64,000 nucleotides of DNA, from contig JAIXXF010000002.1 of NCBI GenBank assembly GCA_027490925.1, forward strand, positions 47,926-111,925. The letters are read 5' to 3'. This DNA comes from Comamonadaceae bacterium. GTDB lineage: Bacteria > Pseudomonadota > Gammaproteobacteria > Burkholderiales > Burkholderiaceae_C. Of this stretch, positions 7,930-16,254 are shown piece by piece. Numbering within the stretch: position 1 is the first letter of the stretch; every line of letters starts with the position of its first letter. The notes under the pieces are model-generated. The model was not told where the DNA came from and did no database searches. It saw nothing but the letters and a program-made list of their open reading frames with translations. Position numbers and translations under genes: made by a program.

Positions 7930-10842
7930 TCATTGACAAGCTTCGCAACCGGGGTCGTCGATCGCGCAGAACTTGATGTCGGTCGCAGGCACATTGCTGT
8001 CGCTGGCCATCTGTGCCTGTGCGGCTGCAGCGGCTTGGTCGAGTGCGCTCATGCCTCCGCCCGCACCGCTGGCCACTGCGTTCAGGCGACCCGATTGGAC
8101 GGTCGATTTCTCGGCGTGCGTGGCGCTCTGTGTGCGCAGGTAATAGGTGGTTTTGAGTCCGCGCAGCCAAGCGAGTTTGTAGGTGTCGTCCAGCTTTTTG
8201 CCAGACGCGCCTGCCATGTAAATGTTGAGCGACTGCGCTTGGTCGATCCATTTTTGGCGCCGGGCGGCGGCCTCGACCAACCAAGTGGTTTCGATCTCGA
8301 AGGCGGTGGCGTACAAAGCCTTGATGTCTTGCGGTACCCGGTCGATGGGGCGCAGCGAACCATCGAAGTGCTTGAGATCCATCACCATCACGTCGTCCCA
8401 CAGCCCCAGGCGCTTGAGGTCGCGCACCAACCCGTGGTTGATCACCGTGAACTCGCCCGACAGGTTGGACTTGACCGACAGGTTGCCGAAACACGGCTCA
8501 ATGGAGGCGTCTACCCCGATGATGTTGGAGATGGTGGCGGTGGGGGCGATCGCCACGCAGTTGGAATTGCGCATGCCGTCGGCGCGCACTTTCTGCCGCA
8601 GCGCCTCCCAGTCCAGCGTGGACGACTTGTCGATCTCCACGTAACCGCCACGCGCTTTCTCCAACAGCGTCAGTGTGTCCAAGGGCAAGATGCCCTGGTC
8701 CCACAGCGAACCTTTGTAGCTGGAGTATTTGCCGCGCTCCCGGGCCAGTTCGGTCGAGGCCCAATAGGCGTAGTAGCAAACCGCCTCCATGGAGGTGTCA
8801 GCAAACTCCACCGCCTGCTGCGAGGCATACGGAATGCGCAGCGCGTACAGCGCGTCCTGGAAACCCATCACGCCCAGACCGACTGGCCGGTGGCGCAGGT
8901 TGGAGTCGCGGGCCTTCTTGACGGCGTAATAGTTGATGTCGATCACGTTGTCGAGCATGCGCATCGCCACCGTGATGGTTTTCTTCAACTTGTCTTGGTC
9001 GATCTGCCCGTCTTTCAAGTGTTGCAGCAGGTTGACCGAGCCGAGGTTGCAAACGGCGGTTTCGGTGTCGCTGGTGTTGAGGGTGATCTCGGTGCACAGA
9101 TTGCTGGAGTGAACCACCCCGGCGTGTTGCTGCGGCGAGCGCACGTTGCAGGCGTCCTTGAAGGTGATCCAGGGGTGACCGGTCTCAAACAGCATCGTCA
9201 GCATCTTTCGCCACAGGTCGGACGCTTGCACGGTGCGCGAGGGTTTGATCTCACCACTGGCGGCTTTGGCTTCGTAGGCCAGGTAGGCTTTCTCGAATGC
9301 CAGTCCGAACTTGTCGTGCAGGTCGGGCACGTTGTTGGGCGAGAACAGCGTCCAAGTGCCTTTTTCCATGACCCGGCGCATGAACAGGTCGGGAATCCAA
9401 TTCGCGGTGTTCATGTCGTGCGTCCGGCGGCGGTCGTCGCCGGTGTTCTTGCGCAACTCCAGGAACTCTTCAATGTCCAGGTGCCAGGTTTCCAGATAGG
9501 TGCAGACCGCGCCTTTGCGTTTGCCGCCTTGGTTCACGGCCACCGCCGTGTCGTTCACCACCTTCAGGAAAGGCACAACGCCTTGGGACTCGCCGTTGGT
9601 GCCTTTGATGTGGCTGCCCAGAGCCCGTACACGGGTCCAGTCGTTGCCCAAGCCGCCAGCGAACTTGGACAGCAGGGCGTTTTCCTTGATGGACTCGTAG
9701 ATGCCGTCCAGGTCGTCGGGCACGGTGGTCAGGTAGCAGCTGGACAGTTGTGAGCGCAACGTACCGCTGTTGAACAGCGTGGGTGTGCTCGACATGAAGT
9801 CGAAGCTGGAGAGGACCTCATAGAACTCGATGGCGCGCGCTTCGCGGTCGATCTCGTTGAGTGACAGACCCATGGCCACGCGCATGAAAAACGACTGCGG
9901 CAGCTCAATGCGCGTTTTCTTGACGTGCAAGAAATAGCGGTCGTACAGGGTCTGCAGACCAAGGTAGTCGAACTGCAGGTCGCGTTCGGCCTTGAGCGCT
10001 GCGCCCAGGCGGGCCAGATCGAACTGCAGCAGGCGTTCGTCCAGCAGGTCGTTCTCCACACCGGTTTTGATGAACTGCGGAAAGTACTCGGCGTAGCGGG
10101 TGTTCATTTCCGCCTGCAACACCTCGCCGCCCAGCACCTCGCGGCGCACCGTGTGCAGCAACAGGCGTGCGGTGGCGTAGGTGTAGTCGGGGTCCTTTTC
10201 GATCAGCGTGCGGGCGGCCAAGATGGATGCTTTGTAGACCTCGTCGATCGGCACGCCGTCGTAGAGGTTGCGCAGGGTCTCAGCCAGGATGGGGGTGGCA
10301 CTGACGTCTTTGCCCAGACCTTGGCAAGCCGACTCGATCAGTTGGCCCAAGTGGTTGTGGTCCAGAGGAACCCGTTCGCCGCCGTCCAACACATGCAGCG
10401 TGGGGGCATCGCTGGCAGCGGGTGCGGCTTGTTTCGCCCGTTCTTGGGCGCGCTTTTCGCGGTACAGCACGTAAGCCCGGGCGATTTCGTGGTGGCCACC
10501 GCGCATCAGGCCGAGCTCCACCTGGTCTTGCACGTCCTCGATGTGGAACGTGCCCCCACCTGGGCGCGAACGCACCAGCGCACGGGTCACCGCTTGCGTC
10601 AAACCGTCCACCGTTTCGCGCACGCTGGCCGACGCCGCGCCTTGGGTGCCATGAACCGCCAAGAAGGCCTTCATCATGGCGATCGCCACCTTGCTCGGCT
10701 CGAACGCCACGACCGACCCGTTGCGGCGAATGATCTGGTAATTGGCCAGCACATGGGGCGCCAAGGCGGGTGAGCCGCTGGTTGCGGCGGCGGGCAGGGG
10801 ATGGGCGGTGGGCGACGCTGGTTGGGACAAAACAGTGGACAT
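7930..10842 (-). CDS. nrdA: Ribonucleoside-diphosphate reductase, alpha subunit (class Ia)
   Basis: 970 aa, longer than the E. coli enzyme (about 760) and similar to the long two-ATP-cone type known from Pseudomonas. The first ATP-cone begins near residue 33 ('YQIIRRNGSVVAFEPSKVAIAM') and a second, degenerate cone follows. The catalytic barrel has 'SSCYLTTVPDD' and 'NLCTEI', which contain active-site cysteines, asparagine and glutamate. The C-terminal 'CEAC' is the redox pair that re-reduces the active site. An NrdR-controlled promoter lies upstream. The large plus-strand frame across this gene is an antisense shadow. Confidence 0.97.
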   Translation of the reverse strand: MSTVLSQPASPTAHPLPAAATSGSPALAPHVLANYQIIRRNGSVVAFEPSKVAIAMMKAFLAVHGTQGAASASVRETVDGLTQAVTRALVRSRPGGGTFHIEDVQDQVELGLMRGGHHEIARAYVLYREKRAQERAKQAAPAASDAPTLHVLDGGERVPLDHNHLGQLIESACQGLGKDVSATPILAETLRNLYDGVPIDEVYKASILAARTLIEKDPDYTYATARLLLHTVRREVLGGEVLQAEMNTRYAEYFPQFIKTGVENDLLDERLLQFDLARLGAALKAERDLQFDYLGLQTLYDRYFLHVKKTRIELPQSFFMRVAMGLSLNEIDREARAIEFYEVLSSFDFMSSTPTLFNSGTLRSQLSSCYLTTVPDDLDGIYESIKENALLSKFAGGLGNDWTRVRALGSHIKGTNGESQGVVPFLKVVNDTAVAVNQGGKRKGAVCTYLETWHLDIEEFLELRKNTGDDRRRTHDMNTANWIPDLFMRRVMEKGTWTLFSPNNVPDLHDKFGLAFEKAYLAYEAKAASGEIKPSRTVQASDLWRKMLTMLFETGHPWITFKDACNVRSPQQHAGVVHSSNLCTEITLNTSDTETAVCNLGSVNLLQHLKDGQIDQDKLKKTITVAMRMLDNVIDINYYAVKKARDSNLRHRPVGLGVMGFQDALYALRIPYASQQAVEFADTSMEAVCYYAYWASTELARERGKYSSYKGSLWDQGILPLDTLTLLEKARGGYVEIDKSSTLDWEALRQKVRADGMRNSNCVAIAPTATISNIIGVDASIEPCFGNLSVKSNLSGEFTVINHGLVRDLKRLGLWDDVMVMDLKHFDGSLRPIDRVPQDIKALYATAFEIETTWLVEAAARRQKWIDQAQSLNIYMAGASGKKLDDTYKLAWLRGLKTTYYLRTQSATHAEKSTVQSGRLNAVASGAGGGMSALDQAAAAAQAQMASDSNVPATDIKFCAIDDPGCEACQ

Positions 10843-11274
10843 GGGTTCCTCGTTCGACGTGTTGTGGTGGTTGGCTCTGCGCAGGGCTTCGGGGCAGCAC
10901 TTGGAGCGCTGTCTTCTTGGCCACCTTCTGCGGGTGGCTCGGGGCGGTTGAGTCGCTGATATTCTGGATTCGGCTCGCGTTCAAGACACTATATATGGGG
11001 TCTTCAGGCGAGGCAAGCCACTAGGGGTAGTGTATCCGGCGGTGGCGGCGCGGTTGTGCGTGCGCCCCTTTTTTGTGCCCGCGGCGCGTGTATTTTTTGC
11101 CGGTTCGGTGCAACGCCTTGTGGCGTTTACGCTGGCTTGTTCAGGTCAAGCGCTGGTGCGGCACGGCGCCGGATTTCCTTTGCTGAGCCGCATGAGGTCT
11201 GGGTTCGCCGAATCGGCACTGGCAGCCTTTGGCGGGGCACAGCGCACCCGCAAGCCAGAGGGCGGGGTGGCGCT
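10843..11274. other. 432-base intergenic region upstream of nrdA
   Basis: The gap between nrdA and ampD, both on the minus strand. It holds the nrdA promoter with its two NrdR boxes (10986-11033). I see no convincing gene; the short plus-strand frames at 11030-11386 and 11056-11325 lack ribosome sites and resemble nothing I recognise. There is no clear intrinsic terminator after ampD. Confidence 0.6.
10986..11033 (-). promoter_or_regulatory. nrdA promoter with two NrdR boxes
   Basis: On the minus strand, TTGCCT (11011-11016) and TATAGT (10988-10993) are separated by 17 bases. Box 1 (10986-11001, ACACTATATATGGGGT) matches the 16-base NrdR consensus at 14 positions and covers the -10 element. 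Box 2 (11018-11033, CCACTAGGGGTAGTGT) keeps the CACTA/TAGTG inverted arms and sits just upstream of the -35. The boxes start 32 bases apart, three helical turns, which is the known spacing for NrdR repression of nrd genes. Confidence 0.85.
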
Positions 11275-11874
11275 TCAGGCGGGATCGGGAAAACACTGGT
11301 CGGGCCAGCCAAGTGCGCGCTGTAACGCAGGCCATGCGAAACCCGGCCCGGGGTCTTGCTTGCGGCCGGGCGCGATGTGCTCATGACCGGTGATGTGGGT
11401 CACCGGGTGGCGTTGGGCGATGGCGCTGCACACGCTGGCCAAGGATTCGTATTGGGCGGCCTCGAACGGGCCGTGGTCCGTGCCTTCGAGTTCGATGCCG
11501 ACAGAAAAGTCGTTGCAATTGCCTCGACCGCGGAAGCTGGATTGCCCTGCGTGCCACGCCCGGTCGTCGGCGCTGACGAATTGCCAAAGGGCACCGGTGC
11601 GTTCAATGAAAAAGTGCGCAGACACCTGCAGCCCGCGGATGGTGCCGAAGTAGGGGTGGGCGTCCCAGTCGAGCGCATTGGTGAACAACGCCTGCACCTC
11701 GCCGCCCCCGAATTGGCCCGGTGGCAGGCTGATGGCATGGACCACCACCAGGTCCACCGACACGCCGTCGGGGCGTGGTCCGTGGTTGGGCGATGGCAGG
11801 TGCCTTGCGAAGCGGTACCACCCCGCTTGCCAGAGGGGCGGATGCCGGGTCGAAGCGGGGCCGCTCGGGTTCAC
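11275..11874 (-). CDS. ampD: 1,6-anhydro-N-acetylmuramyl-L-alanine amidase AmpD
   Basis: 199 aa. This cytoplasmic zinc amidase cleaves the peptide from anhydro-muropeptides during cell-wall recycling, and its loss typically induces AmpC beta-lactamases. Zinc ligands are visible as His46 in 'VVVHAISLPPG' and the His and Asp in 'HITGHEHIAPGRKQDPG'. The start is GTG 11874, which shares four bases (GTGA) with the stop of the upstream regulator gene. The product functionally complements anmK at 48.5 kb in the same recycling pathway. Confidence 0.93.
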   Translation of the reverse strand: MNPSGPASTRHPPLWQAGWYRFARHLPSPNHGPRPDGVSVDLVVVHAISLPPGQFGGGEVQALFTNALDWDAHPYFGTIRGLQVSAHFFIERTGALWQFVSADDRAWHAGQSSFRGRGNCNDFSVGIELEGTDHGPFEAAQYESLASVCSAIAQRHPVTHITGHEHIAPGRKQDPGPGFAWPALQRALGWPDQCFPDPA

Positions 11875-13442
11875 GGCGCGGGCCCGGCGTCGTCCAACGC
11901 GATGTTCAATCGGTCGATGCGGTAGCGGATTTGCCGCAGGCTCAGCCCCAATGCCGCTGCCGCCGCGGTGCGATTGAAGCCGGTTTCTCGCAGCGCCTGC
12001 AACAAGATCGCGCGCTCTTGCTGGTCGAGGTGGGCTTGCAGGTCGGACGGCAAACCACCTGCAGGAAACGGGTGCACCGTCGTCGCGGGCGCATTGGCCG
12101 CGGGGGTCCGCGGCGGGTTGATCGCGGAGGCGGACGCCACTGCCGGTGTGGTGGGCGGGAGGGCGGCCTGGGACGACGTGGCCGTTGCATCGGGCGCAGG
12201 CGCTTCGGGGCCGCCTGCTGGGGCGGGGGGCGACCCGTCGGTTCGGAGGTCCATGCGCAGGGGGCGCCCATCGCTGAGCGCCGCCGCGCGGTGCAGCAGG
12301 TTTTCCAGCTCGCGCACATTGCCGGTGAAGGGGTGGTGCTGCAACGCCACCAGCGCGCTGGGGCACAGGCTGGGCACCGGGTCGCCGGATTCGCCCGCGA
12401 TTTTGTGCAGCAGCGCCTCGCACAGCGCGGGCAGATCTTCGCGGCGTTCGCGCAAGGCGGGCATGCGAAGGTCGATCACGTCGAGGCGGTAATACAGGTC
12501 CTGGCGGAAGCGGCCCGCCTGCACCTCGGCCGCCAAGTCCTTGTGGGTCGCACTGACGATGCGGGTGTCGGTCGGTTCTTCTTGGGTCGCCCCAACAGGC
12601 CGGACCGCGCGCTCCTGGATCGCGCGCAGCAGCTTGGCTTGCATCGCCAGGGGCAGGTCACCCACCTCGTCCAGAAACAAAGTGCCGCCAGCGGCCGCCT
12701 GGAAATGGCCGTCGCGGTCTTGGTGGGCGCCCGTGTAAGCGCCTTTGCGTGCGCCGAAGAACTCGGTTTCCAGCAAGTTTTCCGGGATGGCGCTGCAGTT
12801 CACCGCGACAAATGGCCCCCCGCTGCGGTGGCTGCAGGCGTGGATGGCCCGGGCGGCCAGTTCCTTGCCCGAGCCCGACTCGCCCGACACCAGCACCGGG
12901 GCCATGCTGCGCGCCACTTTGTCGATGCGGGCGCGCACGGCGTGCATCGCTGCCGAGTCGCCCACCAGGCGTTGCAGCGCCTGCAGGCCGGGGTCGGCGG
13001 CCAGGTCCTTGTCTGGGGTCTTGTAGGAAGGCGCGCGCTTGGCGCCTGCCGCAGTCGGTCGGCCTTGTTCGAGGGCAGACGCCACCACGCTGCGGAAGCG
13101 CTTCAGGTCCACGGGTTTGGTGAGGTAATCGAAAGCGCCGGCCTTGAGTGCCTCGACCGCGTTGTCGGCCGAGCCGTAAGCGGTGATCACCACGCAGCGC
13201 TCGCCCCGGCCCTGGCGGGCCAATGTGTGCAGCACTTCCAGGCCTGTGCCATCGGGCAACCGCATGTCGGTGATGACCGCGTCGAAGCGCTGGACGGCCA
13301 ATTGCTGTTGCGCCGCCAGCACGGTGTCGGCCGCTTCGACGAGGTAGCCCTCTCGCAGCAGCGTCAGCTCATAGAGGGTACGCAGATCGGGCTCGTCGTC
13401 GATCACCAGGACACGGGCAGTCGGGGTGGGGTGTGGGGGCAT
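11871..13442 (-). CDS. pilR: Sigma-54-dependent response regulator, PilR-like
   Basis: 523 aa. It has an N-terminal receiver domain (acidic pocket 'VIDDEPD', phosphoacceptor Asp59), an AAA+ domain with Walker A 'GESGSGKE' and the sigma-54 contact loop written GAYTGA instead of the usual GAFTGA, a Pro/Ala-rich linker, and a C-terminal Fis-type helix-turn-helix. It would switch on sigma-54 promoters when phosphorylated by the kinase encoded 2 bases upstream. By analogy with PilSR it would control type IV pilin. No pilus gene is in the window, so that target is inferred. Confidence 0.87.
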   Translation of the reverse strand: MPPHPTPTARVLVIDDEPDLRTLYELTLLREGYLVEAADTVLAAQQQLAVQRFDAVITDMRLPDGTGLEVLHTLARQGRGERCVVITAYGSADNAVEALKAGAFDYLTKPVDLKRFRSVVASALEQGRPTAAGAKRAPSYKTPDKDLAADPGLQALQRLVGDSAAMHAVRARIDKVARSMAPVLVSGESGSGKELAARAIHACSHRSGGPFVAVNCSAIPENLLETEFFGARKGAYTGAHQDRDGHFQAAAGGTLFLDEVGDLPLAMQAKLLRAIQERAVRPVGATQEEPTDTRIVSATHKDLAAEVQAGRFRQDLYYRLDVIDLRMPALRERREDLPALCEALLHKIAGESGDPVPSLCPSALVALQHHPFTGNVRELENLLHRAAALSDGRPLRMDLRTDGSPPAPAGGPEAPAPDATATSSQAALPPTTPAVASASAINPPRTPAANAPATTVHPFPAGGLPSDLQAHLDQQERAILLQALRETGFNRTAAAAALGLSLRQIRYRIDRLNIALDDAGPAP

Positions 13443-13444
13443 GG

Positions 13445-15133
13445 TCAGTTGGGCGATGCGGTCACGGCTGGCTGAACGGGCGTGGGCAGGCGTTGCATCT
13501 GGACGCTGAAGTCGTTGCCGTCGGTGCCGCGGTGTGCCCGGCGCCGGTAGGCGATGCGTGCGCCATGCTGTTCGCACAATTCGCGGCAAATGTACAAGCC
13601 CAAGCCGGTGGACCGGCTTTCGGACGAAAAAAACGGCTCGAACAGGTGGCGTTCGACCGATCTTTCCAAGGGCGCGGCCGCGCTCCAGACAGACAAGTTG
13701 ACCCATCGCCCGACGGCACTGGTGCTGACCACCACCGCGTCGCGCTCGCCGGTGGCGTAGCGGTGGGCATTGTCCAGCAGGTTGATCAGCACGCGCCGCA
13801 AGTGGTCGGCGTCGAACGCGACCACCGCGCTGGCGGCGGCCAGCTGCAGGGTCACCCGGTCCGCTGGGTGGTTGTGTTGCATCCACTCGTGGCAGCAATG
13901 TTGGACCTGGGCGTCCAGCGGCACCGTGGGGGTGGGGTCACCGGGCTGGTGGATGCGAGACAGGTTCAGCACCTCCTCCACAATCTGGTCCAGCCGCTGT
14001 GCGTTGTGCTGGATCATTTGCGTCAGACGCTGGTGCTGTGGCGTCAACAAATCTTCACCCAGGAGGGCGTTGGCTTGCACGATCGCCGCCAGGGGGTTAC
14101 GGATCTCGTGGGCCACAGCGGTGGACATGCGGCCCATGGAGACAAGGCTGTCGTTGCGCATCTGCGCTTCGAGTTCGCGCAGGTCTTGCAGGAACAACAC
14201 ACACAGCCCTGCGTCCGCAGACGGGTGGGCCGAGGTCAGGCGGGTGCTGGCGCGCAGGCGCAGCGTGGAGCCGATCGCGTTGAGCGTGACGTCCGCCGAT
14301 CGCGGGGTCTGCCGGGTCAGGGTTTCGTGCACCAGCGTGGCAAGCGGGTACCAGGCCGCGTCTGCGAACAGCGTGATGGGCAGCGCAGCGCCAGTCACCT
14401 CGTCAGCGGGCTCCTCCTGGCGTGCCAGCATGCGGCGCGCGGCGGGATTGGCCGCTTGCACCACACCTTGCCGGTTCACCACCAAAATACCATCGGGCAG
14501 GTTTTCAACGATCAGCTCGTTCACCCGGCTTTGGGCCTGCGCCGCCAGCGCGCTTTGCTGGGTGAGTTGCTCCTGCCTTGCCAAGCGCCGGGCCAGCTGC
14601 CGCGCCAGCAAGGCCACCGCCATCAGGCCCGTGCCCACCAGCGCGGCTTGCAGGTAAGCGGCTTCGGCATGCGGCCGCTCCCCCAAGGCTTGGGCGAACA
14701 GCAACAAGGTGACGGCAGACGCGGTGGCCAGCCCAAAGGTGCGGGTGCCCAGCACCGAGGCCAGCAACACCGGCAGGGCGAACAGCGCCACGTAGTTGAT
14801 GCCCGCCGACTGGCTGAATTGCAGCGCGGCGCAGCCCACCACGTCGACGCCAATCGTCAGCGGCCACTGGCGCACGAACGCGTCGCTAGATCCGGGCGGG
14901 GTCATCACCAGCCGAACACCCAGGCAGACCAGCAGGTAGACGGCGCACAGCAGCATGGCGCCGACCGTGTTGGCGATCCCCATCAAAAACACGGTGGCGT
15001 GCAGCAACAGCAACACCATTGCGATGGCGACCCGAGCCGTCATGAAGCCTTGCCACAGCCGCACCATGGTCGTGTCGTTGGGCGCGGCGAACGCCGGATC
15101 GGGATCGTTCAGTGTCGGGGCGACGCTGACCAT
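13445..15133 (-). CDS. pilS: Membrane sensor histidine kinase, PilS-like
   Basis: 562 aa. About six transmembrane segments occupy residues 30-178, followed by a PAS-like domain (about 203-320, 'ENLPDGILVVN'), the dimerisation/phosphoacceptor helix with His342 in 'VAHEIRNPLAAI', and an ATPase domain ending in the G-box 'STGLGLYICREL'. This is the PilS domain order. The start is set at ATG 15133, 19 bases after the preceding stop; it has no strong ribosome site, so a later start is possible. It is paired with the PilR-like regulator immediately downstream. Confidence 0.86.
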   Translation of the reverse strand: MVSVAPTLNDPDPAFAAPNDTTMVRLWQGFMTARVAIAMVLLLLHATVFLMGIANTVGAMLLCAVYLLVCLGVRLVMTPPGSSDAFVRQWPLTIGVDVVGCAALQFSQSAGINYVALFALPVLLASVLGTRTFGLATASAVTLLLFAQALGERPHAEAAYLQAALVGTGLMAVALLARQLARRLARQEQLTQQSALAAQAQSRVNELIVENLPDGILVVNRQGVVQAANPAARRMLARQEEPADEVTGAALPITLFADAAWYPLATLVHETLTRQTPRSADVTLNAIGSTLRLRASTRLTSAHPSADAGLCVLFLQDLRELEAQMRNDSLVSMGRMSTAVAHEIRNPLAAIVQANALLGEDLLTPQHQRLTQMIQHNAQRLDQIVEEVLNLSRIHQPGDPTPTVPLDAQVQHCCHEWMQHNHPADRVTLQLAAASAVVAFDADHLRRVLINLLDNAHRYATGERDAVVVSTSAVGRWVNLSVWSAAAPLERSVERHLFEPFFSSESRSTGLGLYICRELCEQHGARIAYRRRAHRGTDGNDFSVQMQRLPTPVQPAVTASPN

Positions 15134-15152
15134 GGGGGTGTGTGGTTCGGCG

Positions 15153-15410
15153 TCAGTGCTCGGCTTGCCGCAGGTGCTCGGCGCTGCAGTAGCGCGCCAG
15201 CGCCCCGGGCACCGTGTCGGCCAGGGGCGAGTGCAGACCACACACCGGGCAGGCCACGATGTCTTTGGGCGGCTCTGGGGGAGCGGTGGCGCGGCGTTTT
15301 TTGGCGGCTTTGGCCGCTTCCGCGGCCGCGTCGCGGGCGTCGCTGTCGCGTTGGTGGCGCCACAACCAGACCACGCCCACCAACACGAGCGCCAACACCA
15401 CGTACTTCAC
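15153..15410 (-). CDS. PP0621-family small membrane-anchored protein
   Basis: 85 aa. It begins with one membrane segment ('VVLALVLVGVVWLW'), then a charged Lys/Ala linker, and ends in a putative metal-binding tail 'CPVCG' plus 'YCSAEH'. GTG 15410 overlaps the stop of the cytochrome assembly gene by four bases (GTGA). Genes of this family commonly sit directly before pilS-type kinases in beta- and gammaproteobacteria. Function unknown. Confidence 0.8.
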   Translation of the reverse strand: MKYVVLALVLVGVVWLWRHQRDSDARDAAAEAAKAAKKRRATAPPEPPKDIVACPVCGLHSPLADTVPGALARYCSAEHLRQAEH

Positions 15411-16210
15411 AGCGACCGCCCCAGCACCACTTCGAACACGAAGCGCGAACCGACATAGGACAGCAGCAGCAAGCCGCTGCCCACGTACAGCACCCGCACC
15501 GCGCGCTTGCCGCGCCAGCCGAAACGGCGGCGTCCCACCAGCAGGGTGGCGAAGACCGCCCACGACAGCACCGCAAAAATGCTTTTGTGGTCCCATCGCC
15601 AGCCGCGGCCTGCGCCGTACAACGACTCACTGAACAACACCCCCGCCAACAGGGTGAGGGACAGCAGCACGAAGCCGGCAGCCACGAATCGGAAGGTCAG
15701 CCGCTCCAGGGTGAGCAGTGGCAGGCCGCCGTCGTCGCCCTGCGCCGATCGCATGGATTTCTCCGCCCGGGTCATCCACCAGGCGTGAACAATGGCCGCG
15801 GCAAACAGGCCATACGACGCGATGCCCAGCAAAAAGTGCAGTGGCAACCAGCCCGATGCACTGGGGTGTTGTGTGGCGCCTGGAAAAGCCATGGCCAGCA
15901 GCACCGTCACCGCACCCACACCGGCCAGCGCCCAACCGGGGCGGAGCTTCGGGAAGACCTGCCGCTCGATGCCGTAGACCGTCATGGCCAGCCATGCGGT
16001 CCCGGACAACGCCGGGGCAAAGCCAAAGTGTGGCTCCGGCCCGATCAGGCTGGTGCTCAGCGTCAGCGCGTGCAGCAGCCAGGCGAGTACCAGCATCTGC
16101 CAGGCGGTGTGTGCCCCCAGCCACCGCCCCGCCAGCGCGGGGAGGGCGTAGGCCACCGTGGTGCCAATGCCCAGCACCATCGGCCAACCATGGCTGAAAG
16201 TTAAAATCAT
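15407..16210 (-). CDS. CcsA/YpjD-family cytochrome c assembly membrane protein
   Basis: 267 aa, about eight hydrophobic segments. Near the C-terminus 'GWRWDHKSIFAVLSWAVF' corresponds to the tryptophan-rich heme-handling signature of CcsA-like proteins. Members export or present heme, or are of unknown function (YpjD type). ATG 16210 is preferred over an in-frame GTG six bases upstream. It is transcribed divergently from ffh, with 44 bases between the two starts, and heads a chain of overlapping minus-strand genes running to ampD. Confidence 0.84.
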   Translation of the reverse strand: MILTFSHGWPMVLGIGTTVAYALPALAGRWLGAHTAWQMLVLAWLLHALTLSTSLIGPEPHFGFAPALSGTAWLAMTVYGIERQVFPKLRPGWALAGVGAVTVLLAMAFPGATQHPSASGWLPLHFLLGIASYGLFAAAIVHAWWMTRAEKSMRSAQGDDGGLPLLTLERLTFRFVAAGFVLLSLTLLAGVLFSESLYGAGRGWRWDHKSIFAVLSWAVFATLLVGRRRFGWRGKRAVRVLYVGSGLLLLSYVGSRFVFEVVLGRSL

Positions 16211-16254
16211 GGCCACAGTTTAGCTTTGCTCCAGACGCCCTGGAGCCCTCCCTC

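Noticed and set aside
7771..9753. A 660-codon plus-strand open frame across nrdA
   Set aside because: It is antisense to the strongly conserved NrdA coding sequence; the composition is that of a shadow frame.
11030..11386. Plus-strand open frames in the nrdA-ampD gap
   Set aside because: No ribosome site, no recognisable family, and the region carries the nrdA promoter and the 3' end of ampD on the other strand.
13433..16204. A 923-codon plus-strand open frame
   Set aside because: It lies antisense to the PilS-like kinase, PP0621 and cytochrome assembly genes, is Gln/Arg/His-rich as expected of a high-GC shadow, and resembles no protein family.
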